A stretch of 64,000 nucleotides of DNA. Source: Bacillus timonensis. Lineage in GTDB: Bacteria; Bacillota; Bacilli; Bacillales; Bacillaceae_L. The position numbers and the translations under genes are program-made. This document shows, piece after piece, positions 11,540-26,143 of this stretch (position 1 is the stretch's first letter; each line of letters starts with the position of its first letter). The stretch spans positions 735,086 through 799,085 of the forward strand of contig NZ_HE610985.1 in the NCBI RefSeq assembly GCF_000285535.1, written 5' to 3'. The notes below the pieces were generated by a model, which was not told the DNA's origin, did not search any database, and saw only the letters and a list, made by a program, of their open reading frames with translations.

Positions 11540-14500
11540 GAGTGTACCACCTCACGCGTTTGCACGTGAGAACCCATTGATTCGCTTGAGAACGTCATTG
11601 ATTCCAAAACTTTTACGATTGCTTTAGCTGTGTCTAATGAGGTTAAACATGCAACTCCATTTTCAACTGTTTCACGACGAATTCTGAATCCGTCTCTTGC
11701 AGGTTGCTTTCCTTTTGTTAATGTGTTGATAACAAATTGTGCTTTTCCTTGTCGGATAACATCTATAAGATTTGGTGTTTCCGAACCAATTTTATTGACA
11801 ACCGTCACAGGGATGTTTGCCTTTTGTAAGTAGCTAGCCGTTCCGCTTGTTGCTAGTAGTTGATAGCCAATCATATGGAATCGTTTTGCGATTTCTAGTG
11901 CTTCTTCCTTGTCTTTATCGGCTACAGTGAGTAACACTGATCCATATTTTGGTATTGTGATTCCTGAAGCAACAAGACCCTTATACAATGCTTTTTCCAA
12001 TGTATAGTCTTTGCCCATTACTTCCCCGGTAGATTTCATTTCAGGTCCGAGAGAAATGTCAACATTACGAAGTTTAGCAAACGAGAAGACCGGAACCTTC
12101 ACATATACGCCTTCACTTACTGGGTGTAATCCTGTTGTATATCCCAACGAAGGTAAAGAGTGTCCAAGAATTACTTTTGTCGCAATATTCGCCATTGGTA
12201 CACCAGTAATTTTACTTAAAAATGGTACTGTACGACTTGAGCGAGGATTTACCTCGATAACAAATACTTCTTCGTTATAGACAACAAATTGAATGTTTAG
12301 TAGACCGATAATGTTTAATCCTTTTGCAAGCGCAATTGTATGGTCAATAATCTGTTGTTTTACATGCTTTGATAAAGTTTGTGGTGGGTATACGGCAATT
12401 GAGTCACCTGAGTGAACTCCTGCTCGTTCAATATGCTCCATAATTCCAGGAATATATACTGTTTCTCCATCAGAAATTGCGTCAACTTCAATCTCTTTAC
12501 CAGTTAAATATCGATCAATAAGAACCGGATGCTGAGGATTTATTTTCACCGCATTTTCCATATAGTGAAGAAGTTCTTCTGTTTGGTAAACAATCTCCAT
12601 TGCTCTTCCACCTAATACATAAGAAGGTCTTACAAGCACTGGGTACCCAATTGCTTCTGCAATACCGACTGCTTCTTTTACAGATGTTGCAGTTTTCCCT
12701 TTTGGCTGTGGAATTCTGAGAGAAAGAACTGTTTGCTCAAATTTATCTCTGTTTTCAGCACGGTCTAAATCTTCTAATGATGTACCTAGAATCTTTACGC
12801 CGCGCTCATCTAATGCACTTGCTAAATTGATAGCTGTTTGACCACCAAACTGGACAACTACCCCTTCCGGTTGTTCAAGGTCAATAATATGCATGACATC
12901 TTCAATTGTTAGAGGTTCAAAATAAAGCTTATCAGAAATACTGAAATCCGTAGACACTGTTTCAGGGTTGTTGTTAATGATAATAGCTTCGTAGCCTGCT
13001 TGTTTGATTGCCCACACTGAATGAACTGTCGCATAATCAAACTCAACTCCCTGTCCAATACGGATTGGACCTGAACCAAGGACGATAACACTCTTACGGT
13101 CAGTGACAATTGATTCATTTTCTTCTGCATATGTTCCGTAGTAATAAGGAGTTGCAGACTCAAATTCAGCCGCACATGTATCCACCATTTTATAAACTGG
13201 AACAATTCCTGCTTGTTTACGAGTTTCATAAATTTCCATTTCTGTTTTATTCCAAAGCTTTGCTATCATGTCATCAGCAAAGCCTCTTTTTTTGGCAAGC
13301 TGTAATGTCTCTATATCACCAATGTTATTGCGTAACTTGTTTTCGAGTGTAATAATATTTTCGAACTTTTGAAGGAAGAATAAATCAATTTCACTCCATT
13401 CATGAATTTGTTCGATTGTAATACCCCTTCTAATTGCTTCAGCAAGATAGAATAAACGCTCGTCACCCGCTTTTCGAATTCGTTTTTCAATCGTCTTGTT
13501 ATCTACATCTTTAGCATCTTGAAGCTCTACATGGTATACACCTGCTTCAAGAGAACGAACAGCTTTCAAGATTGATTCCTCAAAATTTCTACCGATTGCC
13601 ATGACTTCACCAGTTGCTTTCATTTGTGTTCCAAGTCTTCGATTGGCTGACTCAAACTTATCAAATGGCCAACGTGGAATTTTTGTCACAATGTAATCAA
13701 GAGCAGGTTCAAAGGAAGCATACGTTTTTCCTGTAACCGGGTTAATCATTTCATCAAGTGTTAACCCCACTGCTATTTTTGCTGCAAGCTTCGCAATCGG
13801 ATATCCGGTAGCTTTAGATGCTAATGCCGATGAACGGCTGACACGTGGATTAACCTCGATAATATAGTAGTTGAAACTATGTGGATCCAGAGCCAACTGA
13901 ACATTACATCCACCTTCAATACCAAGGGCACGAATGATTTTTAAGGATGTATTCCGCAATAACTGATATTCACGGTCACTTAATGTTTGACTTGGTGCAA
14001 CAACGATTGAATCACCTGTGTGTATTCCAACTGGGTCAATGTTTTCCATGTTACAAACAACAATTGCAGTGTCTGCAGAATCACGCATTACTTCATACTC
14101 AATTTCTTTAAACCCGGCTATACTTTTTTCTAATAGACATTGTGTAACAGGACTATTTTTTAAACCACTTGTTACAATTTCAATTAACTCTTCTTCATTG
14201 TTACAAATACCACCACCAGTACCTCCTAGTGTGAAGGCTGGTCTTACAATTACAGGATAACCCACTTTTTCAACAAATCCATATGCTTCTTCTAAGTTGT
14301 GGATGATATCACTTTCAGGGACAGGTTCATTAAGTTCATTCATTAAACTACGGAATAAATCACGATCTTCCGCTTTTTCAATCGCTGAAAGTGTAGTCCC
14401 GAGAATCTTAACGTCACATTCGTCTAATACACCAGATTTAGAAAGCTCTACTGCCATATTCAAACCAGTTTGCCCACCAAGCGTTGGAAGGATGGCATCT

Positions 14501-14748
14501 GGTCTTTCTTTTCGGATAATTTTACTAACAAATTCTAACGTTAGGGGCTCAATATAAACTTTATCTGCAATTTCAACATCTGTCATAATTGTTGCCGGAT
14601 TAGAGTTAACCAATATTACCTTATAGCCCTCTTCTCGTAAGGCTAAGCAGGCTTGTGTGCCAGCATAATCAAATTCCGCTGCTTGCCCAATTATGATTGG
14701 ACCTGATCCGATTACTAGTATGGTGTTGATATCTAAGCGTTTTGGCAT
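11536..14748 (-). CDS. pyrAB: Carbamoyl phosphate synthase large subunit, pyrimidine-specific
   Basis: 1070 residues, the normal size. It makes carbamoyl phosphate from bicarbonate, ammonia and two ATP. Two homologous ATP-grasp halves start with [19 protein letters not shown] (about 12) and [18 protein letters not shown] (about 557). A C-terminal allosteric domain follows from about 935. The ATG lies inside pyrAA, a 16-nt overlap, after GGGGAAGAG. Confidence 0.97.
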
Positions 14749-15829
14749 AGCTCTTCCCCTTCTTTCTTGAAGTTTTCAATCATCTGTAAAAAGTCGTTAA
14801 ATAAGCTATTTGCATCCTCTGGTCCAGGGGAAGCTTCTGGATGATATTGAACAGTAAAAGCTGGGTAATCAAGATGGCGAAGTCCTTCTACCGTTCCATC
14901 ATTAAGTGCTATATGTGTGACTTCTAATCTAGTAGATACTAATGATTCTTCTTTTACTGTATACCCATGGTTTTGAGAAGTAATGGCAACCTTTCCAGAT
15001 TCTAGATGTTTTACAGGATGGTTGGATCCTCGATGTCCAAATTTCATTTTTTCTGTGTCTGCCCCACCTGCTAAAGCGAATAATTGATGGCCTAAACAAA
15101 TTCCAAATAGTGGAACCTTACCTAAAATCCCATTTATCATCGCAATCGATTCTGGTACATCCTTTGGATCCCCCGGTCCATTACTTAACATGATTCCATC
15201 AGGGTTTAAACGTAGAATTTCTTCAGCAGTCACATTGTATGGAACCACAATTACATCACAGTCACGATTGTTTAATTCTCGTAAAATTCCATGTTTCATT
15301 CCGAAATCAACTAATACTACCCGATGACTTCTACCTGGACTTGGGTAAGAGCCTTTTGTTGATACCTGTTTCACTTGGTCAGTAGGTAATGCTTGAGATT
15401 TAAGTTTCTGAATAACTTCATTTACATTGACATCCATTCCACAAATGGCACCTTTTAATGTACCGTGTTGGCGGATAATTCTCGTAAGCTTTCTTGTATC
15501 AATTCCTGCAAGACCTGGAATGTCTTTTGATTTGAAATAGTCGTGAAGACTAAATTGGCTTCTGAAATTCGATGGATGATTGCACACTTCATTCACAATA
15601 AAACCGCTAATAGCTGGGGTGATTGATTCAAAATCATCTCTATTTATGCCATAGTTCCCAATTAAGGGATATGTTAAAGTTACAATTTGACCGCAATAGG
15701 ATGGGTCAGATAAAATTTCTTGATAACCTGTCATTCCCGTGTTAAAAACAACCTCACCAATTGTTCCTTGTACACTTCCAAATCCTTCACCAACCATAAT
15801 CGTTCCATCTTCTAAAATTAGCTGTCGCT

Positions 15830-15833
<4 letters not shown>
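14733..15833 (-). CDS. pyrAA: Carbamoyl phosphate synthase small subunit (glutaminase), pyrimidine-specific
   Basis: A 366-residue class I glutamine amidotransferase supplying ammonia to PyrAB. The nucleophile motif [15 protein letters not shown] and the YHPEASPGP His/Glu pair are present, as is the N-terminal TGMTGYQE segment. The start is a GTG ([10 protein letters not shown]) that overlaps the pyrC stop as GTGA, with AAGGAAG upstream. The open frame runs 20 codons further into pyrC without family similarity. Confidence 0.95.
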
Positions 15834-18154
<2,321 letters not shown>

Positions 18155-18171
18155 CAAATTTTTCTTATTGT

Positions 18172-18296
18172 GAAAAAAAACACCCTTACCTCAATAGGTA
18201 AGGGTGTAAGAACAAGATTTTGGTCAAAAAAGAGTACAAGTAAGCTACCCCTTTTTCGCAAAAACTTTACACCCTTGTTAACCTCTCTGGGTTATT
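18172..18296 (-). promoter_or_regulatory. PyrR attenuator 3, pyrP-pyrB intergenic
   Basis: On the minus strand the PyrR-binding loop AACCCAGAGAGGTT (18280-18293) is followed by a perfect 10-bp terminator stem CACCCTTACC/GGTAAGGGTG (18181-18190 and 18197-18206) and a run of T. When UMP is high, PyrR binding to the loop favours the terminator and switches off the downstream genes. Confidence 0.88.
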
Positions 18297-18311
18297 TTAA
18301 AAGGTGATACA

Positions 18312-19631
18312 TTATGCAACAGAGTTATTATCATCTTCAAGATGATTCTCATATATATCTTCGTCTTCTTTAACTTCTCCACCTGGAAGAATTAAGTTAA
18401 GTAATACACCTACAATAGCAGCTAATGCCATGCCGTGTACTTCAAAACCTAATACTCGGATAAATGCTCCACCGATTCCAATCACAAGGATGACTGAGGA
18501 AATCACTAGGTTTCTGTTTTCGCCTAGGTCGACCTTGCTATCAACTAGCATTCGCAAACCAGATGAAGCGATGATGCCGAACAAAAGGATTGAGACACCA
18601 CCCATAACTGGAGTTGGAATCGAACCAATCAAGGCGTTAATTTTTCCGCTAAACCCAAAGACAATGGCGACTACTGCTGCACCACCGATTACATACACAC
18701 TAAAGATTCGAGTAATAGCTAACACGCCAATATTTTCGCCGTATGTTGTATTTGGTGGGCCACCAAGAAGTGATGCAATCATCGTTGCTACTCCGTCTCC
18801 CATAATGGAACGATGTAAACCTGGCTGTTTAATTAAGTCTTTTTGAACAACCTTACTTAACACCATTTGATGTCCAATGTGCTCAGAAAGAGTTACGACT
18901 GCAACTGGTACGATTAAGGCAATCATGTCCATTGAAAAATGTGGCGTGTATGAAACAAATGGAATGATAAAATCTGGCCATTCAAAAAATTTTGCTTGTG
19001 TTACTGCTGTAAAATCAACTAATCCCATCGCTAATGCATAAACATATCCACCAATGATCCCGATTAGTACTGGAATTAGGTTTAAGAAGCCTTTAAAAAA
19101 GATTGTTGCGATGATGACAATCGCCAATGTAACTAAAGCCACTGAGAAATGTTTCAGACTATATGCTCCACTTGGGTCATTCATAGCCATTCCCACTGCT
19201 GTACCTGCTAGGCTCAAGCCAATTACAATGATAACAGGTCCCACTACGACTGGTGGTAAAATGCGTACTAACCACCTATGGCCAGTTACTTTAATTAACA
19301 AAGCTACAACTCCATATACGAAACCTGCTAGTAAACTCGCCATCATTGCAGCACCAGGGCCGTCAGCGGCGATGGCTGTTTGGAGTGGGATTATAAAAGC
19401 AAAGGATGATCCTAAATAAGCAGGGACCTGACCCTTTGTAATAAGTAGAAATGCTAGTGTACCTAACCCACTGGAAATGAGGGCTACACCAGGGCTAATA
19501 CCGACTAAATATGGTACAAGGATTGTTGCACCGAACATGGCAAATAAGTGCTGCAGGCTTAGGATTGCGAAGAGGCCTGCCGATGGTTTTTCATTTATAC
19601 CCAAAACAATCTTTTGGCTATTATTACTCAT
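18312..19631 (-). CDS. pyrP: Uracil permease
   Basis: A 439-residue NCS2 (UraA-like) uracil:proton symporter with about 12-14 hydrophobic helices. The VGISPGVALISSGLGTLAF stretch, the substrate-site ALIVPVAVVTLSEHIGH (Glu/His) and GGPPNTTYGEN are family hallmarks. It sits between pyrR and pyrB with a PyrR attenuator on each side, so import and synthesis share control. The acidic C-terminal tail (about 420-439) is cytoplasmic. Confidence 0.95.
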   Translation of the reverse strand: MSNNSQKIVLGINEKPSAGLFAILSLQHLFAMFGATILVPYLVGISPGVALISSGLGTLAFLLITKGQVPAYLGSSFAFIIPLQTAIAADGPGAAMMASLLAGFVYGVVALLIKVTGHRWLVRILPPVVVGPVIIVIGLSLAGTAVGMAMNDPSGAYSLKHFSVALVTLAIVIIATIFFKGFLNLIPVLIGIIGGYVYALAMGLVDFTAVTQAKFFEWPDFIIPFVSYTPHFSMDMIALIVPVAVVTLSEHIGHQMVLSKVVQKDLIKQPGLHRSIMGDGVATMIASLLGGPPNTTYGENIGVLAITRIFSVYVIGGAAVVAIVFGFSGKINALIGSIPTPVMGGVSILLFGIIASSGLRMLVDSKVDLGENRNLVISSVILVIGIGGAFIRVLGFEVHGMALAAIVGVLLNLILPGGEVKEDEDIYENHLEDDNNSVA

Positions 19632-19664
19632 TACTTTTTCCTCCTCATTCTTAAGATACCCTAA

Positions 19665-19765
19665 AACAAAAAATCTTTGTGTTTTTTACACAAAGAGGTA
19701 CACAAATCCCTTTCGTTTTGAGAAGGAATGTTTACCCCTTTGTTAGCCTCTCTGGACTACATTAA
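19665..19765 (-). promoter_or_regulatory. PyrR attenuator 2, pyrR-pyrP intergenic
   Basis: PyrR-binding loop AGTCCAGAGAGGCT on the minus strand (19745-19758), then an 8-bp terminator stem (19675-19682 with 19688-19695) and a T-rich tail. The loop matches the ARUCCNGNGAGGYU type of PyrR site. Confidence 0.88.
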
Positions 19766-19777
19766 AGGGTTCTTTAT

Positions 19778-20326
<549 letters not shown>

Positions 20327-20363
20327 TTATTGCACCTCACTTGACAATGCTCCCCTTTATTTT

Positions 20364-20480
20364 ACAAAAAAATCCTCTCACCGTAAGTGAGAGGACATAG
20401 GTAATTAACACACCAGGGTATAAGTACCCTCATGTGGTTTCCGTTTCCTTCTCAGCCTCACGGGACTGATTTTAAAGGGG
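20364..20480 (-). promoter_or_regulatory. PyrR attenuator 1, pyr operon leader
   Basis: PyrR loop AGTCCCGTGAGGCT on the minus strand (20454-20467), and a 9-bp terminator stem TCCTCTCAC/GTGAGAGGA (20373-20381 and 20387-20395) with seven T. It lies between the promoter and pyrR. Confidence 0.88.
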
Positions 20481-20497
20481 CTCATTAAGTTAAGTTA

Positions 20498-20526
20498 ATT
20501 CTACGTTGCATATCGAAATTTGTCAA
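20498..20526 (-). promoter_or_regulatory. Sigma-A promoter of the pyr operon
   Basis: A perfect -35 TTGACA, a 17-bp spacer and a -10 TAGAAT, ahead of attenuator 1. The -35 box is only about 27 bp from the rluD-family gene's stop, and no terminator was seen between them, so some read-through into pyr is possible. Confidence 0.88.
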
Positions 20527-20553
20527 TCCTTTTTTCTAATCGAATTTATAAAA

Positions 20554-21462
20554 TTAATGTCGTAATTTTTCAAGTAATTTTTCAAAATAAGCTGGAAGCG
20601 GTGCTTCAAATTCAAGATACTCATTCGTACGCGGATGCACAAAGCCCAAGAGCCCTGCATGGAGTGCTTGTCCACCTAAATCTAGTGTTTTCTTTGGACC
20701 ATACTTTGGATCACCAGCTAATGGATACCCAATATATTTCATATGAACACGAATTTGGTGTGTACGGCCTGTTTCAAGTTGACATTCAATAAAAGTAAAT
20801 TCCTTGAATCGTTCCAAGACATTAAAATGTGTAACAGCTACTTTACTGTTTTCATCGGTAACTGTCATGCTTTGACGATCCTTTTTATCTCTGCCAATTG
20901 GTGCATCAATTGTTCCTTGATCATGCGGAATAACACCATGAACAATCGCTTTATATTTACGAGTGACTGTCTTTTCCACCAACTGATTCACTAGAGATTC
21001 ATGTGCAACATCATTTTTTGCAACCATTAATAGGCCGGAAGTATCCTTATCAATTCGGTGGACAATTCCTGGACGTAAGACCCCATTTATACCTGATAAG
21101 TCCTTGCAATGCGCCATCAGACCATTTACTAGGGTACCAGTAATATGACCTGGGGCAGGATGCACAACCATTCCTTTTGGTTTATTAACAACTAAAACAT
21201 CTGCATCTTCATAATAAATATCCAAATCGATCTCTTCTGGAACAACATCTAAAGTTTGCGGTTCTGGAATTTCAATTTGAATTTTGTCTCCAATATTCAC
21301 TTTATAATTGGGTTTTATTCGACTCCCGTTAACCGTAATATTTCCATCCTTAATCCAGAACTGTACTTGAGTTCTTGACCATTCTGAATTAAAGGCAGAG
21401 ACAATTTTATCAATTCGGTCATTTTGCTGATGTTCTTCAATCTTTAGTTCGAATTGATTCAT
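20554..21462 (-). CDS. ylyB: RluA/RluD family 23S rRNA pseudouridine synthase (YlyB)
   Basis: A 302-residue enzyme with an N-terminal S4 RNA-binding domain (about 15-75) and a catalytic domain whose Asp is in [12 protein letters not shown] (about 137). RTHQIRVHM and [10 protein letters not shown] are family blocks. It isomerises uridines in 23S rRNA (RluD-type positions, by homology). It overlaps lspA by 26 nt and starts after GGAGAAAACAG. Confidence 0.93.
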   Translation of the reverse strand: MNQFELKIEEHQQNDRIDKIVSAFNSEWSRTQVQFWIKDGNITVNGSRIKPNYKVNIGDKIQIEIPEPQTLDVVPEEIDLDIYYEDADVLVVNKPKGMVVHPAPGHITGTLVNGLMAHCKDLSGINGVLRPGIVHRIDKDTSGLLMVAKNDVAHESLVNQLVEKTVTRKYKAIVHGVIPHDQGTIDAPIGRDKKDRQSMTVTDENSKVAVTHFNVLERFKEFTFIECQLETGRTHQIRVHMKYIGYPLAGDPKYGPKKTLDLGGQALHAGLLGFVHPRTNEYLEFEAPLPAYFEKLLEKLRH

Positions 21463-21925
21463 CTGTTTTCTCCTTTTCTAATTTCCCTTCAAAAAGTGTT
21501 AATATCAAAATTAGGCCGACGCCAATGACAAGTGCTGAATCGGCAATATTAAAAATAGGGAAATTATATGTGAAAATGTATGTATCTATAAAGTCGACAA
21601 CTTCGTTACGAAAGATACGGTCAATAAAATTACCAATCGCACCACCTAGCATAAAAGAAAGTGAAATGCCAAATAGACGCTGATTTGGTTTAAGACGTTG
21701 AATGTATAGAACAAGCATAACGACAACGATAATGGTCACAATATAAAAGAACCACATTTGCCCCTGTAAAATCCCCCATGCTGCACCACGATTTCGGTGT
21801 GACGTTATGTACAAAAAGTTAGGAATAATTTCAATCGAATCCCCAAGTTCCATATAGCGGACAATAATCCATTTTGTAACCTGATCTAATAAAATCACAA
21901 ACAAAGCTATTAAATAATAATACAC
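21437..21925 (-). CDS. lspA: Lipoprotein signal peptidase (signal peptidase II)
   Basis: A 162-residue membrane aspartyl protease that removes signal peptides from diacylglyceryl-modified prolipoproteins. Four hydrophobic helices are present. The conserved [10 protein letters not shown] and VVDFID stretch and the IADSALVIG stretch carry the two catalytic Asp. Overlaps the pseudouridine synthase gene, as in B. subtilis. Confidence 0.96.
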   Translation of the reverse strand: MYYYLIALFVILLDQVTKWIIVRYMELGDSIEIIPNFLYITSHRNRGAAWGILQGQMWFFYIVTIIVVVMLVLYIQRLKPNQRLFGISLSFMLGGAIGNFIDRIFRNEVVDFIDTYIFTYNFPIFNIADSALVIGVGLILILTLFEGKLEKEKTDESIRTKD

Positions 21926-22027
21926 TTAAACGCCCCCATCATTAACAAACTATACCTACTGCATTTTAGCATATGATTGGACGGCTGTACAATGTATTTA
22001 GGGAATGAGTTACAGCAGAAGTTTGGC

Positions 22028-22402
22028 TCACTTCTGCTGTACTAAGTATAGATGGTTTTCTCTATGAAGGGGTATGACATTACTTCTGTCATATAAATCA
22101 GTGAAGGAAAATTCAAAAATAGTTCGGGCTGTTGGTAGGATTCTCAGCTTCTCAATCGGAATTTTAGCTCCAGTTTCTTCACAGATGCCAAACATTCCTG
22201 ACTCCATTTTAGTTAATGCTCTTTCGACATCGCTTAAGTCTTCTTTTATATGATTTATCACAATTTTTTCTTTTTCAGTTTGTTCATTTTGAAATAGTAG
22301 TTCTTGACTTACCTCATATTGTGTTGACTGCATCAACCTAGATAAAAGTTCCTTTTTCGTTAACTCTAATTCTGCTTTAATCTCTGCATACTGATCGTTC
22401 AT
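22028..22402 (-). CDS. ylyA: DksA/TraR-family protein YlyA with degenerate zinc finger
   Basis: A 124-residue protein with an N-terminal coiled coil (about 1-75) and a C-terminal block FGICEETGAKIPIEKLRILP that aligns with the DksA/TraR zinc-finger pattern. Only one of the four expected cysteines remains (Cys in FGIC). In B. subtilis, YlyA is a sporulation-linked protein associated with sigma-G RNA polymerase; the role here is inferred from position between ileS and lspA. GGAGG precedes the ATG. Confidence 0.8.
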   Translation of the reverse strand: MNDQYAEIKAELELTKKELLSRLMQSTQYEVSQELLFQNEQTEKEKIVINHIKEDLSDVERALTKMESGMFGICEETGAKIPIEKLRILPTARTIFEFSFTDLYDRSNVIPLHRENHLYLVQQK

Positions 22403-22650
22403 TGGAACGCCTCCTTATCATGCTTTTGATTAAATGCTTAAGAACAAACATTTCTATAAGGTAGTAAGGATAGTGTTGCCTGAACCTGCTTTCATTAAAG
22501 CCAACAACTTTTTCCTGTCGGATGAAAATGTTTCCTTATGTCTGTTGCTAATTACATAATACGTTGTGCTCATATATTTTTGACTGCTGACAAGATATTT
22601 GTTTGTTTACAGTTCTATTAACGAAATATTTCAAGCCATGGATAATTTTG
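22403..22650. other. Gene-free stretch upstream of ylyA
   Basis: AT-rich and without a convincing open frame. It should hold the ylyA promoter, but I could not fix a sigma-A or sigma-G pair with confidence. Confidence 0.4.
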
Positions 22651-22685
22651 AAAAAAATGCCATGAACCTTTGGGTCCATGGCATT
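22651..22685 (-). terminator. Terminator after ileS
   Basis: A 12-13 bp stem (ATGCCATGGACC with GGTTCATGGCAT, one G-U pair) with T-run on the minus strand, about 125 nt past the ileS stop. Confidence 0.85.
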
Positions 22686-22755
22686 TTAGACTGTTGACAA
22701 GCGTTTCTAGGCAGTCTGGGAAAGATATTAATAATTAGATGTTCTTAATAAATTC

Positions 22756-22789
22756 GTGTAGACAAAGTCAGTATTGACTTTATCCACAC
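22756..22789 (-). other. 15-bp RNA hairpin in the ileS 3' region
   Basis: Arms 22756-22770 and 22775-22789 with a 4-nt loop. Read as minus-strand RNA every position pairs, two of them as G-U; read as plus-strand RNA the same two become A-C mismatches. It lacks a T-run, so it is not an ordinary terminator. It sits between the ileS stop and the terminator. Confidence 0.6.
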
Positions 22790-22806
22790 TCTGGATTTTA
22801 TCTAGT

Positions 22807-25575
22807 TTACTTTTCGTAATTTTCTTTTACAACAGAAGCACAGCGTGTGCATAATGTTGGATGATCTGGGTCTTCGCCAACGGTTGGAGTAACAACCCAA
22901 CAACGATCACATGTTTCACCTTCTGCAACGCCCACAACAATCTTAACATTTTCGAAAACTTGTGAGTTTTCTGGAGCTTCTTCAAAACTACCGCCAATTT
23001 CAAAGCCAGATACGATAAATAACTGCTTTAAGTCCTCTTCAACAGAATCTAAAAGAACCTTTGTTTGATTATTTGGATATAAGATAATGCTAGCAGCTAA
23101 TGATTTTCCAATAACTTTTTCATTTCTTGCTGTTTCTAAAGCTTTTAGAACATCGTCCCGTAGTTCCATAAATGAATCCCATTTTGCCTCTAATTCATCT
23201 GCATTTGGAATTTCAACTGAATTTGGCATGTCAACTAATTGAACACTTTCTTCTTTTACAGAATCGATATGTGACCATACTTCATCTGCTGTATGTGGCA
23301 GAATTGGTGTTACCAGTTTTGTTAAGCTTAATAATGCCTCATATAATACAGTTTGAATTGAACGGCGATCATGTTGATTTTCTGCTTCGATATATAAAAT
23401 ATCTTTTGCAAAATCTAAATAGAATGAACTTAACTCGATTGTACAGAAATTATGAACAGAATGATAAACACCTGCAAACTCATAATTTTCATACGATGTT
23501 TTCACCTTATCAATTAATTTATTTAATTTTACAAGGATATAACGGTCAACCTCACGTAATTCATTAACAGGTACTGCATCTGTTTCAGGATTAAAGTCAT
23601 TAAGGTTTCCAAGTAAGAATCTAAATGTATTTCTGATTTTTCTGTAAACCTCTGCAACCTGTTTAAGAATCGCATCAGATACTCTAACATCTGATTGATA
23701 GTCAACGGAAGCTACCCAAAGACGTAAAATATCTGCTCCTAGTTGTTTCATAACTTTCGCAGGAACAACAACGTTTCCGATTGACTTACTCATTTTACGA
23801 CCCTCACCATCAAGAGCAAAACCATGGCTTAGCACACCTTTATACGGTGCTTTACCTGTTACAGCTACGGCTGTTGACAAGGAAGAGTTAAACCAACCAC
23901 GATATTGGTCAGAACCTTCTAAATAAAGATCTGCTGGACGTTGTAAGTCGTCTCTTTCTAACAGTACTGCTTGGTGAGAAGATCCTGAGTCAAACCACAC
24001 GTCCATAATGTCAGTTTCTTTTGTGAAAATACCATTTGGACTTGATTCATGTGTAAATCCTTCCGGCAGTAAGTCTTTTGCTTCACGCTCAAACCACACA
24101 TTTGAACCATATTCTCTAAATAAATCAGAAACATGATTAATTGTTTCATCAGTGATGATTGGCTCTCCATTTTCACCATAGAATACTGGTATAGGAACAC
24201 CCCATGCACGTTGACGGGAAATACACCAATCTCCTCTATCACGAACCATATTATAGAGTCGAGTTTCACCCCAAGCTGGGACCCACTTCGTTTCTTTAAC
24301 AGCTTCCATTAGCTCATTTCTAAAGTCTTTGATTGATGCAAACCATTGAGCGGTTGCTCTGAAAATAGTTGGTTTCTTTGTACGCCAATCATGTGGATAT
24401 GAGTGGGTGATGAAAGAAAGCTTTAAAAGCGCTCCAACTTCATTTAACTTTTCTGTAATTGGCTTATTGGCCTCATCATAGAATAAACCTTCAAAACCTT
24501 CTGCCTCTGCAGTCATATATCCTTTTTCATCTACAGGACAAAGAACACCGATACCATATTTTTGTCCAACGATAAAGTCGTCTTCCCCATGACCAGGAGC
24601 TGTGTGTACACATCCAGTACCTGCGTCAGTTGTAACATGCTCACCAAGCATTACAAGAGAATCGCGACCATAGATTGGATGAGCAGCTACTACATTTTCC
24701 AACTCACGACCTTTAAAGGTCTTTACAATAGTAACATCTTCCCATCCAATTTCTTTTGCAGCAGCTTCTAATAAAGCCGATGCAAGAACATACTTTGTGT
24801 CGTCAACCTTTACGACACTGTACTCTAGATCGGGATGCACACTAATACCAAGGTTTGCTGGGATTGTCCATGGTGTTGTGGTCCAGATGATGATTTTTTC
24901 GTCACCTTCTAATACACCTTTACCATCCTTTACAGGGAATGCAACGTAGATCGATGCTGAACGCTTATCCTGATATTCAATTTCTGCTTCAGCAAGTGCT
25001 GATTCACTTGAAGGAGACCAATAAACAGGCTTAAGACCTTTATAGATATAGCCTTTTTTGGCCATCTCTCCAAATACTTTGATTTGCTGAGCTTCATACT
25101 CGGGCTTTAATGTAATATAAGGGTTTTCCCAATCTCCACGAACCCCAAGACGTTTAAATTGTTCTCTTTGGTTATTGATTTGCTCGTATGCATATTCCTC
25201 ACATAGCTTACGGAATTCCGCTACACTCATCGCTTTTCGATTTACCTTTTTATTTTTGGTAAGAGCTGTTTCAATTGGAAGTCCATGCGTATCCCAACCT
25301 GGAACATATGGTGCGCAAAAACCGTTCATTGATTTAAAACGAACAATCATATCCTTTATGATTTTATTTAAGGCATGCCCCATATGAATATCACCATTTG
25401 CATATGGAGGTCCATCGTGTAAGACAAATAATGGGCGACCTTTCGTACGTTCTTGAACTTTTTGATAAATATTCATTTGCTCCCACTGTTCTTGAATCTG
25501 TGGTTCACGATTGGGGAGATTTCCACGCATTGGAAAATCTGTTTTTGGCATTAATAACGTGTCTTTGTATTCCAT
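22807..25575 (-). CDS. ileS: Isoleucyl-tRNA synthetase
   Basis: A 922-residue class I synthetase of the bacterial (type 1) form. [14 protein letters not shown] carries the HIGH motif (about 55-68), the CP1 editing domain contains the [11 protein letters not shown] block, and KMSKS is in [10 protein letters not shown] (about 590). A C-terminal zinc site has CDRCW and CTRCA (about 885-910). Expression is controlled by the T-box leader upstream. Confidence 0.98.
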   Translation of the reverse strand: MEYKDTLLMPKTDFPMRGNLPNREPQIQEQWEQMNIYQKVQERTKGRPLFVLHDGPPYANGDIHMGHALNKIIKDMIVRFKSMNGFCAPYVPGWDTHGLPIETALTKNKKVNRKAMSVAEFRKLCEEYAYEQINNQREQFKRLGVRGDWENPYITLKPEYEAQQIKVFGEMAKKGYIYKGLKPVYWSPSSESALAEAEIEYQDKRSASIYVAFPVKDGKGVLEGDEKIIIWTTTPWTIPANLGISVHPDLEYSVVKVDDTKYVLASALLEAAAKEIGWEDVTIVKTFKGRELENVVAAHPIYGRDSLVMLGEHVTTDAGTGCVHTAPGHGEDDFIVGQKYGIGVLCPVDEKGYMTAEAEGFEGLFYDEANKPITEKLNEVGALLKLSFITHSYPHDWRTKKPTIFRATAQWFASIKDFRNELMEAVKETKWVPAWGETRLYNMVRDRGDWCISRQRAWGVPIPVFYGENGEPIITDETINHVSDLFREYGSNVWFEREAKDLLPEGFTHESSPNGIFTKETDIMDVWFDSGSSHQAVLLERDDLQRPADLYLEGSDQYRGWFNSSLSTAVAVTGKAPYKGVLSHGFALDGEGRKMSKSIGNVVVPAKVMKQLGADILRLWVASVDYQSDVRVSDAILKQVAEVYRKIRNTFRFLLGNLNDFNPETDAVPVNELREVDRYILVKLNKLIDKVKTSYENYEFAGVYHSVHNFCTIELSSFYLDFAKDILYIEAENQHDRRSIQTVLYEALLSLTKLVTPILPHTADEVWSHIDSVKEESVQLVDMPNSVEIPNADELEAKWDSFMELRDDVLKALETARNEKVIGKSLAASIILYPNNQTKVLLDSVEEDLKQLFIVSGFEIGGSFEEAPENSQVFENVKIVVGVAEGETCDRCWVVTPTVGEDPDHPTLCTRCASVVKENYEK

Positions 25576-25644
25576 TACATTTCCTCCTATTTGTAAATCT
25601 AATATTGCAGCTTGTTAATGAGAGTGTGGAGAACCCCGATTTGA

Positions 25645-26098
25645 ATAAAAAAAGACCTTCTCATCCCAAAAGGGACGAGAAGGCCTCTCGCGGTACCACC
25701 CTTATAGACGAAGTTACTTATTCGTCCACTCGACATTCGTAACGTGAATGATTCGCGAAATGCTTACTTAGAAATGTTCAAAGAAAAATCTTTAAGCCAT
25801 TTTTATGTTTTCAGCACCGAACTCCAGGGTGATTTTCATTCTTATCACTTATATCAGGCTTCCACCATCCCTGACTCGCTTTTAGAAGATGTTTAAAAGT
25901 CCGGTGGAAATGACACATTGAATTTCTTCGTTGGCTTGTTTTTCCGTGCTCGTATTCACTACATACGCTCCGCTACTCAAAACCGTGCCACCTCGAACTT
26001 CTCGGTCCTTTCCATCCTCTTTTAAACACACATTTTTTAATAAGTTTGATAAGAATTACTGTCCCTTTCATAGCTGCTTAATTATTAAAGTTTAGTTG
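25645..26098 (-). promoter_or_regulatory. Ile T-box riboswitch leader of ileS
   Basis: The T-box sequence AAGGGTGGTACCGCG is read on the minus strand at 25703-25689, within the antiterminator. It is followed by a terminator stem (arms 25654-25667 and 25672-25685) and a T-run. Upstream, stem I shows the apical GGATGGTGGAAG segment, and the specifier codon ATC followed by A at 25833-25831, reading Ile. Uncharged tRNA-Ile would pair here and at the antiterminator bulge to allow transcription. Confidence 0.92.
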
Positions 26099-26105
26099 TT
26101 TTAAA

Positions 26106-26134
26106 ATTATATGCGTATTAAACAAAAGAGTCAA
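26106..26134 (-). promoter_or_regulatory. Sigma-A promoter of the ileS T-box leader
   Basis: TTGACT, a 17-bp spacer and a perfect TATAAT on the minus strand, just upstream of the T-box leader and 10 bp from the divIVA stop. Confidence 0.88.
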
Positions 26135-26143
26135 GTGCAAAGA

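Noticed and set aside
22403..22560. Sigma-G promoter for ylyA
   Set aside because: No CATNNTA-type -10 with a matching -35 was found at acceptable spacing.
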